Shown here: positions 25,073-34,391 of the stretch, piece after piece
Numbering within the stretch: position 1 is the stretch's first letter
How the letters are laid out: each line of letters opens with the position of its first letter
NCBI GenBank assembly: GCA_020629175.1
Contig: JAHDDU010000016.1
Coordinates: 8,758-60,576, forward strand
DNA: 51,819 nt
Origin: Flavimaricola sp.
GTDB lineage: Bacteria > Pseudomonadota > Alphaproteobacteria > Rhodobacterales > Rhodobacteraceae
Direction of reading: 5' to 3'
Notes under the pieces: model-generated
Databases searched by the model: none
Told to the model about the DNA's origin: nothing
The model's input: the letters and a program-made list of their open reading frames with translations, nothing else
Translations under genes and position numbers: made by a program

Positions 25073-25933
25073 ATGAATTACGACAAACGGCCTCTTTCCG
25101 CCGGTTTGCACTTTGTGGCCACACCTATCGGTTCTGCGAGGGATATCACGCTGCGAGGGCTGGATATTCTTGCAAGCGCTGATCTGATTATGGCCGAAGA
25201 TACAAGAACGGCCCGCAAGTTGATGGATATTCACGGTATTCCGCTCGAGGGGCGGCAGGTCGTAGCCTATCACGATCATTCGGGCGATGGGCCTCGCAAT
25301 CGGGCTTTGGGCGTAATCGGTGAGGGCAAATCCGTGGCCTATGTGTCCGAGGCCGGGACACCTTTGGTAGCGGATCCGGGCTATGCGCTGGGGCGCGCGG
25401 TAATTGAGGCGGGATTGTCTGTCTATGCCGCCCCCGGGCCTTCGGCAGTGCTGGCTGCGCTGACAGTGTCGGGCCTGCCGACGGACCGTTTTGCCTTTAT
25501 CGGTTTTTTGCCCTCTGCCAAAGCGGCGCGACAAACGGCAATATCCAACCTTCGGGACGTGGATATGACGCTGGTTTTCTACGAAAGCCCCAAGCGCGTT
25601 AGGGAAATGTTAGAGGATTTGTCTCAAATCTTAGGTAGTTCGCGGCAAGGGGTGGTCTGCCGCGAACTAACGAAAAAGTTCGAAGAGGTGCGTCGTGGCA
25701 CCTTGGCCGAACTGACAGACGAGCTGGAGGCCAAACCGGTGAAGGGGGAGGTTGTCGTGCTCGTGGGGCGGGGCGTCTCCGAAGGGTTGAGTGAAACAGA
25801 GTTGGAGGATGTATTGCGAGAGGCGATGAAGACGATGCGGGTCAAAGATGCGGCGACGATGGTCGCCGGCGCGCATGGATTGCCGCGAAGGCAAGTGTAT
25901 CAACTGGCGCTTGGCCTGGACCGCGAGGAATGA
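25073..25933 (+). CDS. rsmI: 16S rRNA (cytidine(1402)-2'-O)-methyltransferase
   Basis: A 286-residue SAM-dependent enzyme of the tetrapyrrole methylase fold that 2'-O-methylates C1402 in the ribosomal P-site. Family marks are LHFVATPIGSARDITLRGLD at the N-terminus, AEDTRTARKL, VSEAGTPLVADPG and APGPSAVLAALTVSGLP. I prefer the ATG at 25073 (MNYDKRPLSAG) to an upstream GTG at 25052. Its stop overlaps the yraN start as ATGA. It is divergent from the lpoA-like gene. Confidence 0.95.
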   Translation: MNYDKRPLSAGLHFVATPIGSARDITLRGLDILASADLIMAEDTRTARKLMDIHGIPLEGRQVVAYHDHSGDGPRNRALGVIGEGKSVAYVSEAGTPLVADPGYALGRAVIEAGLSVYAAPGPSAVLAALTVSGLPTDRFAFIGFLPSAKAARQTAISNLRDVDMTLVFYESPKRVREMLEDLSQILGSSRQGVVCRELTKKFEEVRRGTLAELTDELEAKPVKGEVVVLVGRGVSEGLSETELEDVLREAMKTMRVKDAATMVAGAHGLPRRQVYQLALGLDREE

Positions 25934-26307
25934 CTGCCACCCTGCGGCAGAATCGCGGGGCTGTGGCCTATCAGGCCGGGCGAGCGGCGGAGAAGACGGT
26001 AGCCCGGACTTATCAGAAACGGGGATGCATACTTGCGCATGATCGCTGGCGCGGAAAAGGTGGAGAAATTGATTTGATCGTCCGATCAGGGGCGCAGGTG
26101 ATTTTCGTTGAGGTCAAGAAAAGCCGCACTTTTGATCAGGCCGCCTCACGTCTATCGCGCAGGCAAATGGACAGGCTATGTGCCGCAGCATCGGAGTTTG
26201 TTGAGGGCGAGCCGACCGGGCAACTCACCGAGATGCGGTTTGATCTGGCCTTGGTAAATGCTTTGGGCGATGTTCACATCCTCGAGAACGCGTTTGGAGA
26301 GGTCTGA
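25930..26307 (+). CDS. YraN family protein (UPF0102), nuclease-like fold
   Basis: A 125-residue protein of the UPF0102/YraN family. It shows the endonuclease-like core RGKGGEIDLIVRSGAQVIFVEVK, where E, D and the E-x-K pair match the PD-(D/E)XK arrangement of Holliday-junction-type nucleases; activity is not established to my knowledge. Its ATG overlaps the rsmI stop (ATGA), the common rsmI-yraN pairing, so the two are coexpressed. Confidence 0.92.
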   Translation: MTATLRQNRGAVAYQAGRAAEKTVARTYQKRGCILAHDRWRGKGGEIDLIVRSGAQVIFVEVKKSRTFDQAASRLSRRQMDRLCAAASEFVEGEPTGQLTEMRFDLALVNALGDVHILENAFGEV

Positions 26308-26373
26308 GCCGGGATTGCGCTGCAGTGCGCAAGGGTCCATGTAGCACTCACACGAATGACCAAGAGGTGCCCT

Positions 26374-27318
26374 ATGTCTTTGCGCGTTGCTTTCCAAATG
26401 GACCCGATCGGCCCGATTGACATCAATGCGGACAGCACCTTCCGTATCGCCGAAGAGGCACAGGCCCGCGGGCATGAGCTGTTCTACTACACGCCCGATC
26501 AAATCGCCTATGACCGGGGACGCGTCATCGCCAACGGCTGGCCGTTGGAAGTGCGCCGTGAGGTAGGCAACCATTTCACACTGGGTCAGGCGCAGCAGTT
26601 TGATCTCGCACAGATGGACGTGATCTGGCTGCGTCAGGACCCGCCTTTTGACATGGGCTATATCACCACGACACATCTGCTCGATATGGTGCATCCGGAC
26701 ACGCTTGTCGTGAATGATCCGTTTTGGGTGCGAAATTATCCCGAGAAGCTGTTGGTTCTGCAGTTCCCCGATTTGACGCCACCGACAATGATCGCGCGCG
26801 ATCTTGAGACGCTCAAATCCTTTCGCGCAGCGCATGGCGATGTGATCTTGAAGCCGCTTTATGGCAACGGTGGCGCTGGTGTTTTCAAGCTGACACAGGG
26901 CGACAGCAACCTTGCCTCCCTGCATGAGCTGTTCAGCGGCATCAATCGTGAGCCGTTGATCATGCAGCAATTTCTGCCCGATGTCAGCAAGGGCGACAAG
27001 CGCGTGATCCTTGTGGATGGGGAGCCTGTGGGCGCGATCAACCGCGTGCCAGCCGCGGGGGAGACCCGGTCAAACATGCACGTCGGCGGGCGGCCGGAGA
27101 AGGTGGACCTGACGGACCGCGACCGCGAGATTTGTGCCCGTATCGGGCCGCTTTTAAAAGAAAAAGGACAGGTTTTCGTCGGCATCGATGTGATCGGCGA
27201 TTGGCTGACCGAGATAAACGTGACCTCCCCCACGGGTATCCAAGAGCTTGAGCGGTTTGACGGTGTGAATATCGCCGAGAAAATCTGGCAGGCAATCGAG
27301 GCCCGTAAGGCGGACTAG
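26374..27318 (+). CDS. gshB: Glutathione synthetase
   Basis: A 314-residue ATP-grasp enzyme joining gamma-glutamylcysteine and glycine, close to the 315 residues of E. coli GshB. It begins [23 protein letters not shown], with [12 protein letters not shown]-grasp elements [18 protein letters not shown] and [19 protein letters not shown], and ends near [19 protein letters not shown] lies just before the Met at 26374, which I prefer to an ATG 18 bp upstream. Its TAG stop shares CTAG with the stop of comM on the other strand. Confidence 0.96.
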   Translation: MSLRVAFQMDPIGPIDINADSTFRIAEEAQARGHELFYYTPDQIAYDRGRVIANGWPLEVRREVGNHFTLGQAQQFDLAQMDVIWLRQDPPFDMGYITTTHLLDMVHPDTLVVNDPFWVRNYPEKLLVLQFPDLTPPTMIARDLETLKSFRAAHGDVILKPLYGNGGAGVFKLTQGDSNLASLHELFSGINREPLIMQQFLPDVSKGDKRVILVDGEPVGAINRVPAAGETRSNMHVGGRPEKVDLTDRDREICARIGPLLKEKGQVFVGIDVIGDWLTEINVTSPTGIQELERFDGVNIAEKIWQAIEARKAD

Positions 27319-28829
27319 TCGTCGTTAGAGAGTGCTTGGCGGTAGCTCACCGCCTCGGCCACGTGTGATTTTTGCACGGTGTCTGCGCCTGCGAGGTCCG
27401 CGATGGTCCGCGCGACGCGCAGGATGCGGTGGTAGCCCCGCGCCGAAAGGCCAAAACGCTCGGCCACTTGGGTCAGCATGTCGCGGCCCTCATTCGTTGG
27501 GGTCGCCACTTCTTCGAGGATTTGCCCCTCTGCATCTGCGTTGACATCAACGCCGTCAATTGCTGCGTAGCGTTGGCGTTGAACCTCTCGCGCTGCGGCG
27601 ACGCGGGTGGCGACCTGAGCGGAGGTATCGCCCGAGGGCGGCAGGTCGAGGTCTGTGAACGCCACGGGTGGCACGTCACAGCGCAGATCAATCCGGTCCA
27701 TCAGCGGCCCGGAGATTTTACCGATGTAGTCCTCGCCGCAATGGGGAACGCGGGCGCAGGCGCGCGCAGGCTCGGTCAGGTAGCCGCATTTGCAGGGGTT
27801 TGCTGCAGCGACCAGCATGAATTTGCACGGATAGCGGACATGCGCATTGGCCCGTGCGATGACGACATCGCCGGTTTCAATCGGCTGCCGCAAGGTCTCG
27901 AGCACGGTGCGAGGGAATTCGGGAAATTCGTCCATGAACAACACGCCGTTATGAGCCAGCGAAATCTCCCCTGGTTTGGCGTTGCGGCCACCGCCAACGA
28001 TGGCCGCGATTGAGGCTGTGTGGTGGGGTTCGCGGAACGGGCGGCTGCGGCTGATGCCGCCTTCGTCGATCAGGCCAGAGAGCGAATGGATCATTGAGGT
28101 GTCGAGCGCCTCTCTGGGTGAGAGCGGTGGCAGGATGCCGGGAATGCGGGCGGCCAGCATGGATTTGCCCGACCCCGGCGGGCCGACCATGATTAGATGG
28201 TGCCGCCCGGCGGCGGCAATCTCAAGCGCGCGCTTGGCCCGTTCCTGCCCCTTCACATCGCGCAGGTCGCGGTGGGTTGGGTCGGTCTTCACCTCGCCCG
28301 GCGTCGCGGGAGAGAGGATTTGCGTGCCAGTGTAATGGCGGATCGCCTCGGCCAAGGTGCGCGGTGCGATCACTTCGGCGGCGTCGACCCACGCCGCCTC
28401 GGCCCCGCAGCCGTGCGGGCAGAGCAGCATGCGGTCTTCCGATGCGGCGGCCATGGCGGCGGGCAGGGCGCCGATCACCGGAATGATTCCGCCGCTGAGT
28501 GAGAGCTCGCCCAAAGCCACGGTGCGCGCCGCCTCTTCCGCCGGTATGATCTCGAGCGCGGAAAGGAGCGCTATGGCGATGGGCAAGTCAAAATGCGAGC
28601 CTTCCTTCGGCAGATCAGCGGGCGAGAGGTTCACCGTGATCCGTTTTGACGGCAGGGCGATGGACATGGCCGTGAGCGCTGCGCGCACGCGTTCGCGGGC
28701 CTCGGACACCGCTTTGTCCGGTAGGCCGACGATTGAGAAGGCGGGCATTCCGGCACTGACGGCACATTGCACCTCAACCATGCGGGCCTCGACGCCTTCA
28801 AAGGCGACGGTATAGGCAAATGTGACCAT
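27315..28829 (-). CDS. comM: YifB/ComM family AAA ATPase
   Basis: A 504-residue Mg-chelatase-like ATPase. In natural transformation ComM is a hexameric helicase that drives branch migration of incoming single-stranded DNA. The N-terminal Lon-protease-like domain (about 1-170) is followed by the AAA core with P-loop GPPGSGKSM (about 218-226), Walker [12 protein letters not shown], and the C-terminal zinc-like segment ([19 protein letters not shown]). Upstream lie TTAACC elements resembling CtrA half-sites; comM belongs to the CtrA regulon in related Rhodobacterales. It is convergent with gshB, sharing a CTAG stop. Confidence 0.93.
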   Translation of the reverse strand: MVTFAYTVAFEGVEARMVEVQCAVSAGMPAFSIVGLPDKAVSEARERVRAALTAMSIALPSKRITVNLSPADLPKEGSHFDLPIAIALLSALEIIPAEEAARTVALGELSLSGGIIPVIGALPAAMAAASEDRMLLCPHGCGAEAAWVDAAEVIAPRTLAEAIRHYTGTQILSPATPGEVKTDPTHRDLRDVKGQERAKRALEIAAAGRHHLIMVGPPGSGKSMLAARIPGILPPLSPREALDTSMIHSLSGLIDEGGISRSRPFREPHHTASIAAIVGGGRNAKPGEISLAHNGVLFMDEFPEFPRTVLETLRQPIETGDVVIARANAHVRYPCKFMLVAAANPCKCGYLTEPARACARVPHCGEDYIGKISGPLMDRIDLRCDVPPVAFTDLDLPPSGDTSAQVATRVAAAREVQRQRYAAIDGVDVNADAEGQILEEVATPTNEGRDMLTQVAERFGLSARGYHRILRVARTIADLAGADTVQKSHVAEAVSYRQALSNDD

Positions 28830-28851
28830 GCGGCCCTTTCCGAATGCAAGA

Positions 28852-28902
28852 TTAACGACTGGCGTTAACCATGACTTGGAAAGGGTTTAGGTTTGGTTAA
28901 CC
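28852..28902. promoter_or_regulatory. TTAACC elements upstream of comM (possible CtrA sites)
   Basis: TTAACGACT at 28852-28860, then TTAACC at 28865-28870 and again at 28897-28902; the last two are 32 bp apart and share GTTAACCATG. The first pair is spaced 9 bp rather than the 7 bp of the canonical CtrA site (TTAA-N7-TTAA). The elements lie 23-73 bp upstream of the comM start. Related sequence occurs upstream of the PAS kinase at 46539-46558. Confidence 0.45.
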
Positions 28903-28913
28903 ATGCCGCAGGA

Positions 28914-29786
28914 TCATCCCTCGTAGAGTGCCATAAATGCAGGCCATGCCGCTGGGTCGTTGACAGTTTTGTCCCGGCAGAAGGCGTTGCAAAAGCCAAA
29001 GATGCGGCCATCAAGCTCCATGAAATGGGTCACCTGGTCGCCGGAATAAGGACATTCGGCGTTTTCTGATGGTCCCGCCGTCACGGCTTTGGCCGCCAAA
29101 GGCGTTGGGCCGGGCCACGAACCCTTCGGCAGATCAAGAGCGTAGGGCATGGGAGAGTAGCTTTGGGTCAACCCCATCGCACGCCATCTGCGAAAGGCCG
29201 GGCAAGCAAGGTGAGCTTTGACATAGGCCGCACCCGCCTCTGATACGGGCAGGCGATACGTCGCGATCCGATGGCAGAACACCGAGTAGAACACATCCGC
29301 CAGTGAATATTCACCAAAGAGCCACGGCGTTTCCGTCCCATGCCGTGCGCGGGCGAGAGCCCACAGGCCCTCGGCGCGCTCCACATCTGCGAGGACGGCG
29401 TCACTGGGCACATACCCGTCCCACGTATGCGCGAGCATATTGGGGCATTCGGACCGCATAGGCATAAAGCCGGAATGCATTTCCGCGACCATGGACCGGG
29501 CAAGCGCGCGGGCAGCGGGATCCTTGGGCCAAAGGCCTGCATCTGGATGCCGTTCGGCCAGCGTTTCGGCCATGGCGATGCTGTCTGTCAGAACATGCCC
29601 TTCGGGTGTTTGCAGGGCCGGAACGGTGCGGGCGGGCGCCAGATGCGCCATGTCCTGCGCCATGCTGCCGGAATAGAGTCCCACCATGTGGGAGGTGTAG
29701 GGCAAGTCAAACTTCTCAAGCATGGCCCAGCCGCGATAGGACCAACTGCTGAACGTGCGGTCCCCGATATAGAGGTCATATGTCAT
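28914..29786 (-). CDS. Glutathione S-transferase with C-terminal YHS-like domain
   Basis: A 290-residue protein. Residues 1-80 are the thioredoxin-like GST domain (YDLYIGDRTFSSWSYRGWAML, with VPALQTPEGHVLTDSIAMAE binding the glutathione gamma-glutamyl group), and about 85-215 is the helical domain. The last 47 residues (244-290) form a cysteine-containing module: ECPYSGDQVTHF, then FGFCNAFCRDK, with C245, C266 and C270. This resembles the YHS domain, a small metal-binding motif of copper-related enzymes. A GST fused to such a tail is unusual. It lies 58 bp downstream of the phosphatase gene on the same strand. Confidence 0.85.
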   Translation of the reverse strand: MTYDLYIGDRTFSSWSYRGWAMLEKFDLPYTSHMVGLYSGSMAQDMAHLAPARTVPALQTPEGHVLTDSIAMAETLAERHPDAGLWPKDPAARALARSMVAEMHSGFMPMRSECPNMLAHTWDGYVPSDAVLADVERAEGLWALARARHGTETPWLFGEYSLADVFYSVFCHRIATYRLPVSEAGAAYVKAHLACPAFRRWRAMGLTQSYSPMPYALDLPKGSWPGPTPLAAKAVTAGPSENAECPYSGDQVTHFMELDGRIFGFCNAFCRDKTVNDPAAWPAFMALYEG

Positions 29787-29844
29787 AGCTTGACCCTAGG
29801 CAGGCGGGACCGGGATGTGAAATTGCAATCTGTGACCCGGTCCA

Positions 29845-30411
29845 TCACGGACGGTGATTTTGCAGCTGAACCGCCCAAGGTTTGGTCGAAAGCCGCGTCA
29901 CCGAGAGGTTGTCGATCTTGTGCGCGAAGACCTCACTGGCCGAGCATCCAAGGGCGCGTTGAAGTTGGCATAGTATCGCGCCGAAGTGGCAGACAATGAT
30001 CAGATGTTCCAAATCAGCCGAAATATATTTTTCAACACCGGCAGAGACGCGACGCACCAGATCATTCCAGCTCTCGCCGCCTGGGGGGGCGACATTGCCT
30101 GGTGTCTCCCAAAAGGCGCGAATGTGCGCAGGGTCTTCGGCGTCCACTTCGGCCCATGTCCGGTTTTCCCAAGCCCCGAAGTGCATTTCGCGAAGGCTAG
30201 GATCGTCTGGAAGCCGCGGGCGTCCGCCTGCAATCGCGTTGGCGGTCTGTACCGCCCGTGCGAGATCAGATGAGACAACGGGCGCATCGGGCAGGAACGA
30301 CAAAAGTCTGCTTATCGCGGCCTGGTCAGAGAGATCAGCGTCAAGATCGGTCCAGCCGATCATGCTTTTGGCGTGTGTCGGTCCGTGGCGGACCATCCAA
30401 AGCGTCGTCAT
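29845..30411 (-). CDS. Histidine phosphatase family protein, alpha-ribazole phosphatase candidate
   Basis: A 188-residue member of the histidine phosphatase (phosphoglycerate mutase-like) superfamily with the catalytic block WMVRHGPTHAKS (nucleophile His in RHG) and the later catalytic His in IIVCHFGAI. It overlaps the upstream cobU gene by 4 bp (ATGA), so a role as alpha-ribazole 5'-phosphate phosphatase (CobC) in cobalamin nucleotide-loop assembly is a good inference. The family is broad, however, and sequence alone does not prove it. Confidence 0.82.
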   Translation of the reverse strand: MTTLWMVRHGPTHAKSMIGWTDLDADLSDQAAISRLLSFLPDAPVVSSDLARAVQTANAIAGGRPRLPDDPSLREMHFGAWENRTWAEVDAEDPAHIRAFWETPGNVAPPGGESWNDLVRRVSAGVEKYISADLEHLIIVCHFGAILCQLQRALGCSASEVFAHKIDNLSVTRLSTKPWAVQLQNHRP

Positions 30412-30926
30412 GTGGGTTTGAGGACGTGGGGCAGGCCGGCGGTGACAAAGGTCACGCGTCCGACAGCGGCGGCGAGGCGTTGATTGAAGCGCCCCTGAAT
30501 GTTGCGAAATTGCCGGGCCATGGCGTTGTCGGGCACAATGCCTTGACCCACTTCATTCGATACGATGGTAACGGGCGACGGGCAGTTGCCGAGTGCCTCA
30601 AACAACGCGTCTATCCGTGTCGGGACATCGGCGTCAGACACCAACAAGTTGGTCAGCCAGAGTGTTGCGCAGTCCAAAAGCACGGCGTGGTCCTTTGGAA
30701 GTTCAGTCACCGCTTCAGGCAGGTCCATCGGGACCTCGAGCGTCCTCCAGTTCGGACCGCGAACCCTTTGATGCTCAGCAATTTTCGATGCCATTTCAGC
30801 GTCATAAGCCTGCGCCGTCGCGATGTATATTCGCGACAGGCCCGTGTCGGTAACCAGGCGTTCGGCATAGACAGACTTTCCTGATGCTGCGCCGCCTAGA
30901 ACCAATTGATGCGACTGCAAGGACAT
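30408..30926 (-). CDS. cobU: Bifunctional adenosylcobinamide kinase / guanylyltransferase
   Basis: A 172-residue enzyme of cobalamin assembly that phosphorylates adenosylcobinamide and transfers GMP to it. It shows the P-loop LVLGGAASGKSVYAE at the N-terminus, the guanylylated His region IAEHQRVRG, and LLDCATLWLTNLL. The start at 30926 is preferred over a longer frame because the longer one would cover the divergent rpoH promoter. It is followed by an overlapping phosphatase gene. There is no room for a cobalamin riboswitch upstream: only 95 bp separate it from the rpoH gene. Confidence 0.92.
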   Translation of the reverse strand: MSLQSHQLVLGGAASGKSVYAERLVTDTGLSRIYIATAQAYDAEMASKIAEHQRVRGPNWRTLEVPMDLPEAVTELPKDHAVLLDCATLWLTNLLVSDADVPTRIDALFEALGNCPSPVTIVSNEVGQGIVPDNAMARQFRNIQGRFNQRLAAAVGRVTFVTAGLPHVLKPT

Positions 30927-30941
30927 TTTTTGAACTTTCTT

Positions 30942-30970
30942 TGATCCGCCGAGGTTGACCCCTCGTAGAT
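30942..30970 (+). promoter_or_regulatory. Probable RpoE-type (ECF) promoter of the rpoH gene
   Basis: TGATCC (30942-30947), an 18-nt spacer and TAGAT (30966-30970). The Rhodobacter sphaeroides RpoE consensus is TGATCC-N18-TAAGA, and its rpoHII gene is RpoE-dependent. The -35 and the spacer agree exactly, while the -10 is a partial match. It lies 52 bp before the rpoH start. Confidence 0.68.
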
Positions 30971-31021
30971 AGAGCATCGGACAAAAGACGAAAAGTCACG
31001 TTCACTGATGGGGAATGAGAA

Positions 31022-31900
31022 ATGGCACTCGACGGTTTTTCTGATCAGACGATGTCACGCAAGGCAATGAAGGCCGAGCTTTTGGACGCAGAGACGGAAT
31101 TGGCGCTCGCCTACGCTTGGCGAGATCAGCGTGATGAGCGCGCGCTGCACCGTCTCATCACGGCATACATGCGTCTGGCCATCTCCATGGCCTCAAAGTT
31201 TCGCCGATATGGCGCGCCGATGAACGATTTGATCCAGGAGGCGTCGCTGGGTTTGATGAAGGCGGCGGATAAGTTCGACCCCGATCGCGGTGTCCGCTTT
31301 TCGACATATGCAGTGTGGTGGATCAAGGCGTCCATACAGGATTACGTGATGCGCAATTGGTCGATGGTGCGCACGGGATCCACGTCATCCCAAAAGTCAC
31401 TGTTTTTTAACATGCGCCGGGTGCAGGCGCGACTGGAGCGCGAGGCCGCGGCAGAGGGCAGAACATTGCCGGGCCACGAAATGCGCCGCCTCATCTCAGA
31501 AGAAGTAGGCGTGCCGCTCCATGATGTTGAGATGATGGAAGGCCGGTTGTCCGGGTCCGACTTTTCTTTGAACGCGACGCAGTCATCCGAGGATGAAGGG
31601 CGCGAATGGATTGATGCACTTGAAGACGACAGTGAGCAGGCTGCCGAGAACGTTGAGAACAGCCACGACACGGATACGCTTCGCCAGTGGCTGCTGACGG
31701 CGCTGTCATCGCTTAATGAGCGGGAACAGTTCATCGTGCGCGAGCGGAAGCTGCGGGAAGATCCCCGCACATTGGAGAGCCTCGGAAACGAGCTTGGCCT
31801 GTCGAAAGAGCGCGTGCGCCAGCTGGAGGCAGCGGCCTTTGGCAAAATGCGCAAAAGCCTTGAAGGGCAGTCGAAAGAGGTTGCACACTTCCTCGTATGA
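31022..31900 (+). CDS. rpoH: RNA polymerase sigma factor RpoH, RpoHII type
   Basis: A 292-residue sigma-32 family factor. Regions 2.1-2.4 are clear (HRLITAYMRLAISMASKF, DLIQEASLGLMKAADKFD, FSTYAVWWIKASIQDYVMRNW), and region 4 has LNEREQFIVRERKL and LGLSKERVRQLE. The N-terminus MALDGFSDQTMSRKAMKAE and the central EGRLSGSDFSLNA segment agree with RpoHII of Rhodobacter, which controls the photo-oxidative response under RpoE. A matching RpoE-type promoter lies upstream. Its stop overlaps the ChaN-like gene (ATGA), so that gene shares its expression. Confidence 0.9.
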   Translation: MALDGFSDQTMSRKAMKAELLDAETELALAYAWRDQRDERALHRLITAYMRLAISMASKFRRYGAPMNDLIQEASLGLMKAADKFDPDRGVRFSTYAVWWIKASIQDYVMRNWSMVRTGSTSSQKSLFFNMRRVQARLEREAAAEGRTLPGHEMRRLISEEVGVPLHDVEMMEGRLSGSDFSLNATQSSEDEGREWIDALEDDSEQAAENVENSHDTDTLRQWLLTALSSLNEREQFIVRERKLREDPRTLESLGNELGLSKERVRQLEAAAFGKMRKSLEGQSKEVAHFLV

Positions 31901-32706
31901 GACAGATTTTATGTGCCGCGATTTTGGGTCCGTCACTTGCTGTGGCGGACCCTTTTGATGTGTCGCGTCTGGCGAGGGCCGACGTGATTGTCGTGGGGGA
32001 GGTCCACGACAACGCGGCGCATCATGTGTTTCAGGCCGAGATAATTCGCGCAGTGTCTCCTGCGGCTATTGTGATGGAAATGCTGACACCTGAGGAGGCT
32101 GGGATCGTTGCAGATCCATTCACCCGAGACGGCGTTGATTTAGCAGAGGTTTTGGCATGGGACAGGTCCGGTTGGCCGCCCTTTGATATGTATGCGCCAG
32201 TGTTTGAAGCGCTCGGCGATGCACAGCTTTACGGTGGTGAGGTTGAGAGGTCTGTGGCGCAATCGACATTTGCGGAAGGGGCCGCGGCGGCGTTTGATGG
32301 CATTGCGAGTGGGGCTGCGACCTCTGAGAGATTCGGACTGAACCAGCCCTTGCCCGAAAACGAGCAGGCGGTACGCGAGGCGCTCCAGCTTGATGCGCAT
32401 TGCGGCATGTTGCCGCCAGAGATGTTACCTCCCTTCGTTGAAGCGCAGCGATTGCGGGATGCAGTGCTCGCCTCTTCAACACTTATGGCCTTTGAGGCAC
32501 ATGGCGGGCCGATTGTTGTGATCACAGGCAACGGTCACGCTCGTACGGATTGGGGTATTCCGGCAGTTCTGGCAGTAGCCGCGCCAGATTTGAGAGTGAT
32601 GTCCATCGGTCAGATCGAAGGGGGCGAAACCAGCGCGCCTTTTGATATCGTCATCGAAACCATGGGAGTGGATCGGCCCGATCCTTGTGTTGGGTTTGAG
32701 AACTGA
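31897..32706 (+). CDS. ChaN-like heme-binding lipoprotein family protein
   Basis: A 269-residue exported protein with a signal peptide (MRQILCAAILGPSLAVA, cleaved before DPF) and the ChaN/DUF399 family signature: ADVIVVGEVHDNAAHH near the N-terminus, and ITGNGHARTDWGIP near the C-terminus. In Campylobacter, ChaN binds heme and helps iron uptake. No convincing lipobox is present here. It is translationally coupled to rpoH, implying a heme or iron task in the same stress response; the coupling is seen, the role is inferred. Confidence 0.85.
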   Translation: MRQILCAAILGPSLAVADPFDVSRLARADVIVVGEVHDNAAHHVFQAEIIRAVSPAAIVMEMLTPEEAGIVADPFTRDGVDLAEVLAWDRSGWPPFDMYAPVFEALGDAQLYGGEVERSVAQSTFAEGAAAAFDGIASGAATSERFGLNQPLPENEQAVREALQLDAHCGMLPPEMLPPFVEAQRLRDAVLASSTLMAFEAHGGPIVVITGNGHARTDWGIPAVLAVAAPDLRVMSIGQIEGGETSAPFDIVIETMGVDRPDPCVGFEN

Positions 32707-32740
32707 GTAGGCTGCAGCAAATTGCGTGCGTGGTCATAAC

Positions 32741-33937
32741 ATGTTGAAAAACAAACACATCCTATTGGTGGTCTGTGGGGGCATTGCGGCTTTCAAGGCG
32801 TTGGACCTGATCCGGCGCCTGCGGGAGCGCGGGGCCGAGGTGACGCCGGTTTTGACCAAAGCTGCAGAGGAGTTCGTCACACCGCTTTCAGTCTCGGCAC
32901 TCGCAGGAAATAAGGTGTACCGCGATCTGTTCGACCTGACGTCCGAGGCCGAGATGGGCCATATCGAGCTAAGCCGGGCCGCCGACCTAATCGTCGTCGC
33001 CCCGGCGACTGCCGACATGATGGCGAAGATGGCGCAAGGCCATGCGGATGATCTGGCCTCAACCCTGCTATTGGCAACAGACAAACGTGTGCTCATCGCG
33101 CCGTCCATGAACGTCCGGATGTGGGAGCATCCAGCAACGCAGCGCAACCTCGCGACCTTGATCGGTGATGGCGTTCTTGTGGCGGGCCCGAATGAGGGAG
33201 ATATGGCCTGCGGCGAGTATGGGCCGGGTCGTATGGCTGAGCCGCTTGAGATCGTGGACGCCATTGATACGGCGTTCGAGGATGGCCCGCTGAAGGGCAA
33301 GCGCATCTTGGTCACATCTGGACCGACCCACGAGCCGATTGATCCGGTGCGCTATATCGCCAATCGCTCCTCCGGAGCGCAGGGCACCGCGATTGCCCGG
33401 GCGTTAAGTGTTCTAGGCGCAGATGTTCTATTTGTGACAGGACCAGCCGATATTCCGCCGCCTGCGGGCGTTGAAGTTGTGAAAGTGCAAACAGCGGCCG
33501 AGATGCTGGAGGCTGTGACGGGTGGGTTGCCTGCAGATGCAGCTGTTTTTGCCGCTGCCGTGGCCGACTGGCGCATGGCGAGTGAGAGCGGTAGCAAGAT
33601 CAAGAAGACCAAGGGCGCATTGCCCGTACTGAAGTTTGCAGAGAACCCGGACATCCTCGCCACGGTTGCGCAGATGAAAAAGGGGCGGCCTGCGCTGGTT
33701 GTCGGGTTTGCCGCGGAAACGGATGATGTCGTGGCCCATGCGACAGCAAAGCGGGAGCGCAAGGGCTGCGACTGGATCGTCGCCAATGACGTCTCGCCCG
33801 AGACCGGTATCATGGGCGGATCGGAAAACGCGGTGACGGTTATTTCTGATAAAGGTGCAGACACTTGGCCCCGCATGACCAAAGATCAGGTGGCACAGCG
33901 TCTGGCCTTGCAAATCGCCGAGGCCCTGAATGGTTGA
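32741..33937 (+). CDS. coaBC: Bifunctional phosphopantothenoylcysteine decarboxylase / phosphopantothenate-cysteine ligase
   Basis: A 398-residue enzyme that makes 4'-phosphopantetheine for coenzyme A. The N-terminal CoaC flavoprotein domain shows [38 protein letters not shown] and [13 protein letters not shown] with the active-site Cys. The C-terminal CoaB domain starts with [21 protein letters not shown] and has [10 protein letters not shown] and the catalytic region around KFAENPDIL. The Met at 32741 (MLKNKHILL) is preferred to an upstream GTG. The stop overlaps dut by 8 bp. Confidence 0.96.
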   Translation: MLKNKHILLVVCGGIAAFKALDLIRRLRERGAEVTPVLTKAAEEFVTPLSVSALAGNKVYRDLFDLTSEAEMGHIELSRAADLIVVAPATADMMAKMAQGHADDLASTLLLATDKRVLIAPSMNVRMWEHPATQRNLATLIGDGVLVAGPNEGDMACGEYGPGRMAEPLEIVDAIDTAFEDGPLKGKRILVTSGPTHEPIDPVRYIANRSSGAQGTAIARALSVLGADVLFVTGPADIPPPAGVEVVKVQTAAEMLEAVTGGLPADAAVFAAAVADWRMASESGSKIKKTKGALPVLKFAENPDILATVAQMKKGRPALVVGFAAETDDVVAHATAKRERKGCDWIVANDVSPETGIMGGSENAVTVISDKGADTWPRMTKDQVAQRLALQIAEALNG

Positions 33938-34391
33938 GGTGCAATGGGCGTGGCTGGCCGGGGCAGACACCTCCCTCGGCGTGCCTGGCTACCAAACGTC
34001 CGGTGCAGCGGGTGCAGACATTCGGGCGAATTTCGGCGAAGGCAGTGGGTCTGTGACGCTGGCGCCGGGCGCGCGCGCGTTGATCCCAACGGGTCTCAGC
34101 CTCGCCATTCCCGCAGGGTATGAGTTGCAACTGCGTCCGCGTTCTGGTCTGGCCCTGAAACACGGCATTTCGATCCCGAATGCGCCCGCTACAATTGACA
34201 GCGATTATCGCGGGCCTTTGGGTGTGATTTTGATCAATCTTGGCGAGCAGCCTTTTGAAGTCTCCCACGGTGACCGGATCGCGCAATGTGTGTTTGCGCC
34301 CGTCGTTCAGCCCAGGTTCAAGGTTGTTGAGGCTTTGGACGCGACCAAGCGTGGCGCGGGCGGATTTGGATCGACGGGCGTGTCCGGATGA
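33930..34391 (+). CDS. dut: dUTP diphosphatase
   Basis: A 153-residue trimeric dUTPase that hydrolyses dUTP to dUMP, supplying dTMP synthesis and keeping uracil out of DNA. Motifs in order: motif 1 GAAGADIRA, motif 2 RPRSGLA, motif 3 with the catalytic Asp in [16 protein letters not shown], motif 4 RIAQCVFAP, and the C-terminal arm [10 protein letters not shown]. Start overlap with coaBC and ATGA overlap with the next gene make coaBC-dut-moeB one translationally coupled unit. Confidence 0.97.
   Translation: MVEVQWAWLAGADTSLGVPGYQTSGAAGADIRANFGEGSGSVTLAPGARALIPTGLSLAIPAGYELQLRPRSGLALKHGISIPNAPATIDSDYRGPLGVILINLGEQPFEVSHGDRIAQCVFAPVVQPRFKVVEALDATKRGAGGFGSTGVSG

Noticed and set aside
30927-31021. 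Cobalamin riboswitch upstream of cobU
   Set aside because: The gap to the rpoH gene is only 95 bp and lacks a B12-box-like conserved element; a riboswitch of about 200 nt does not fit.
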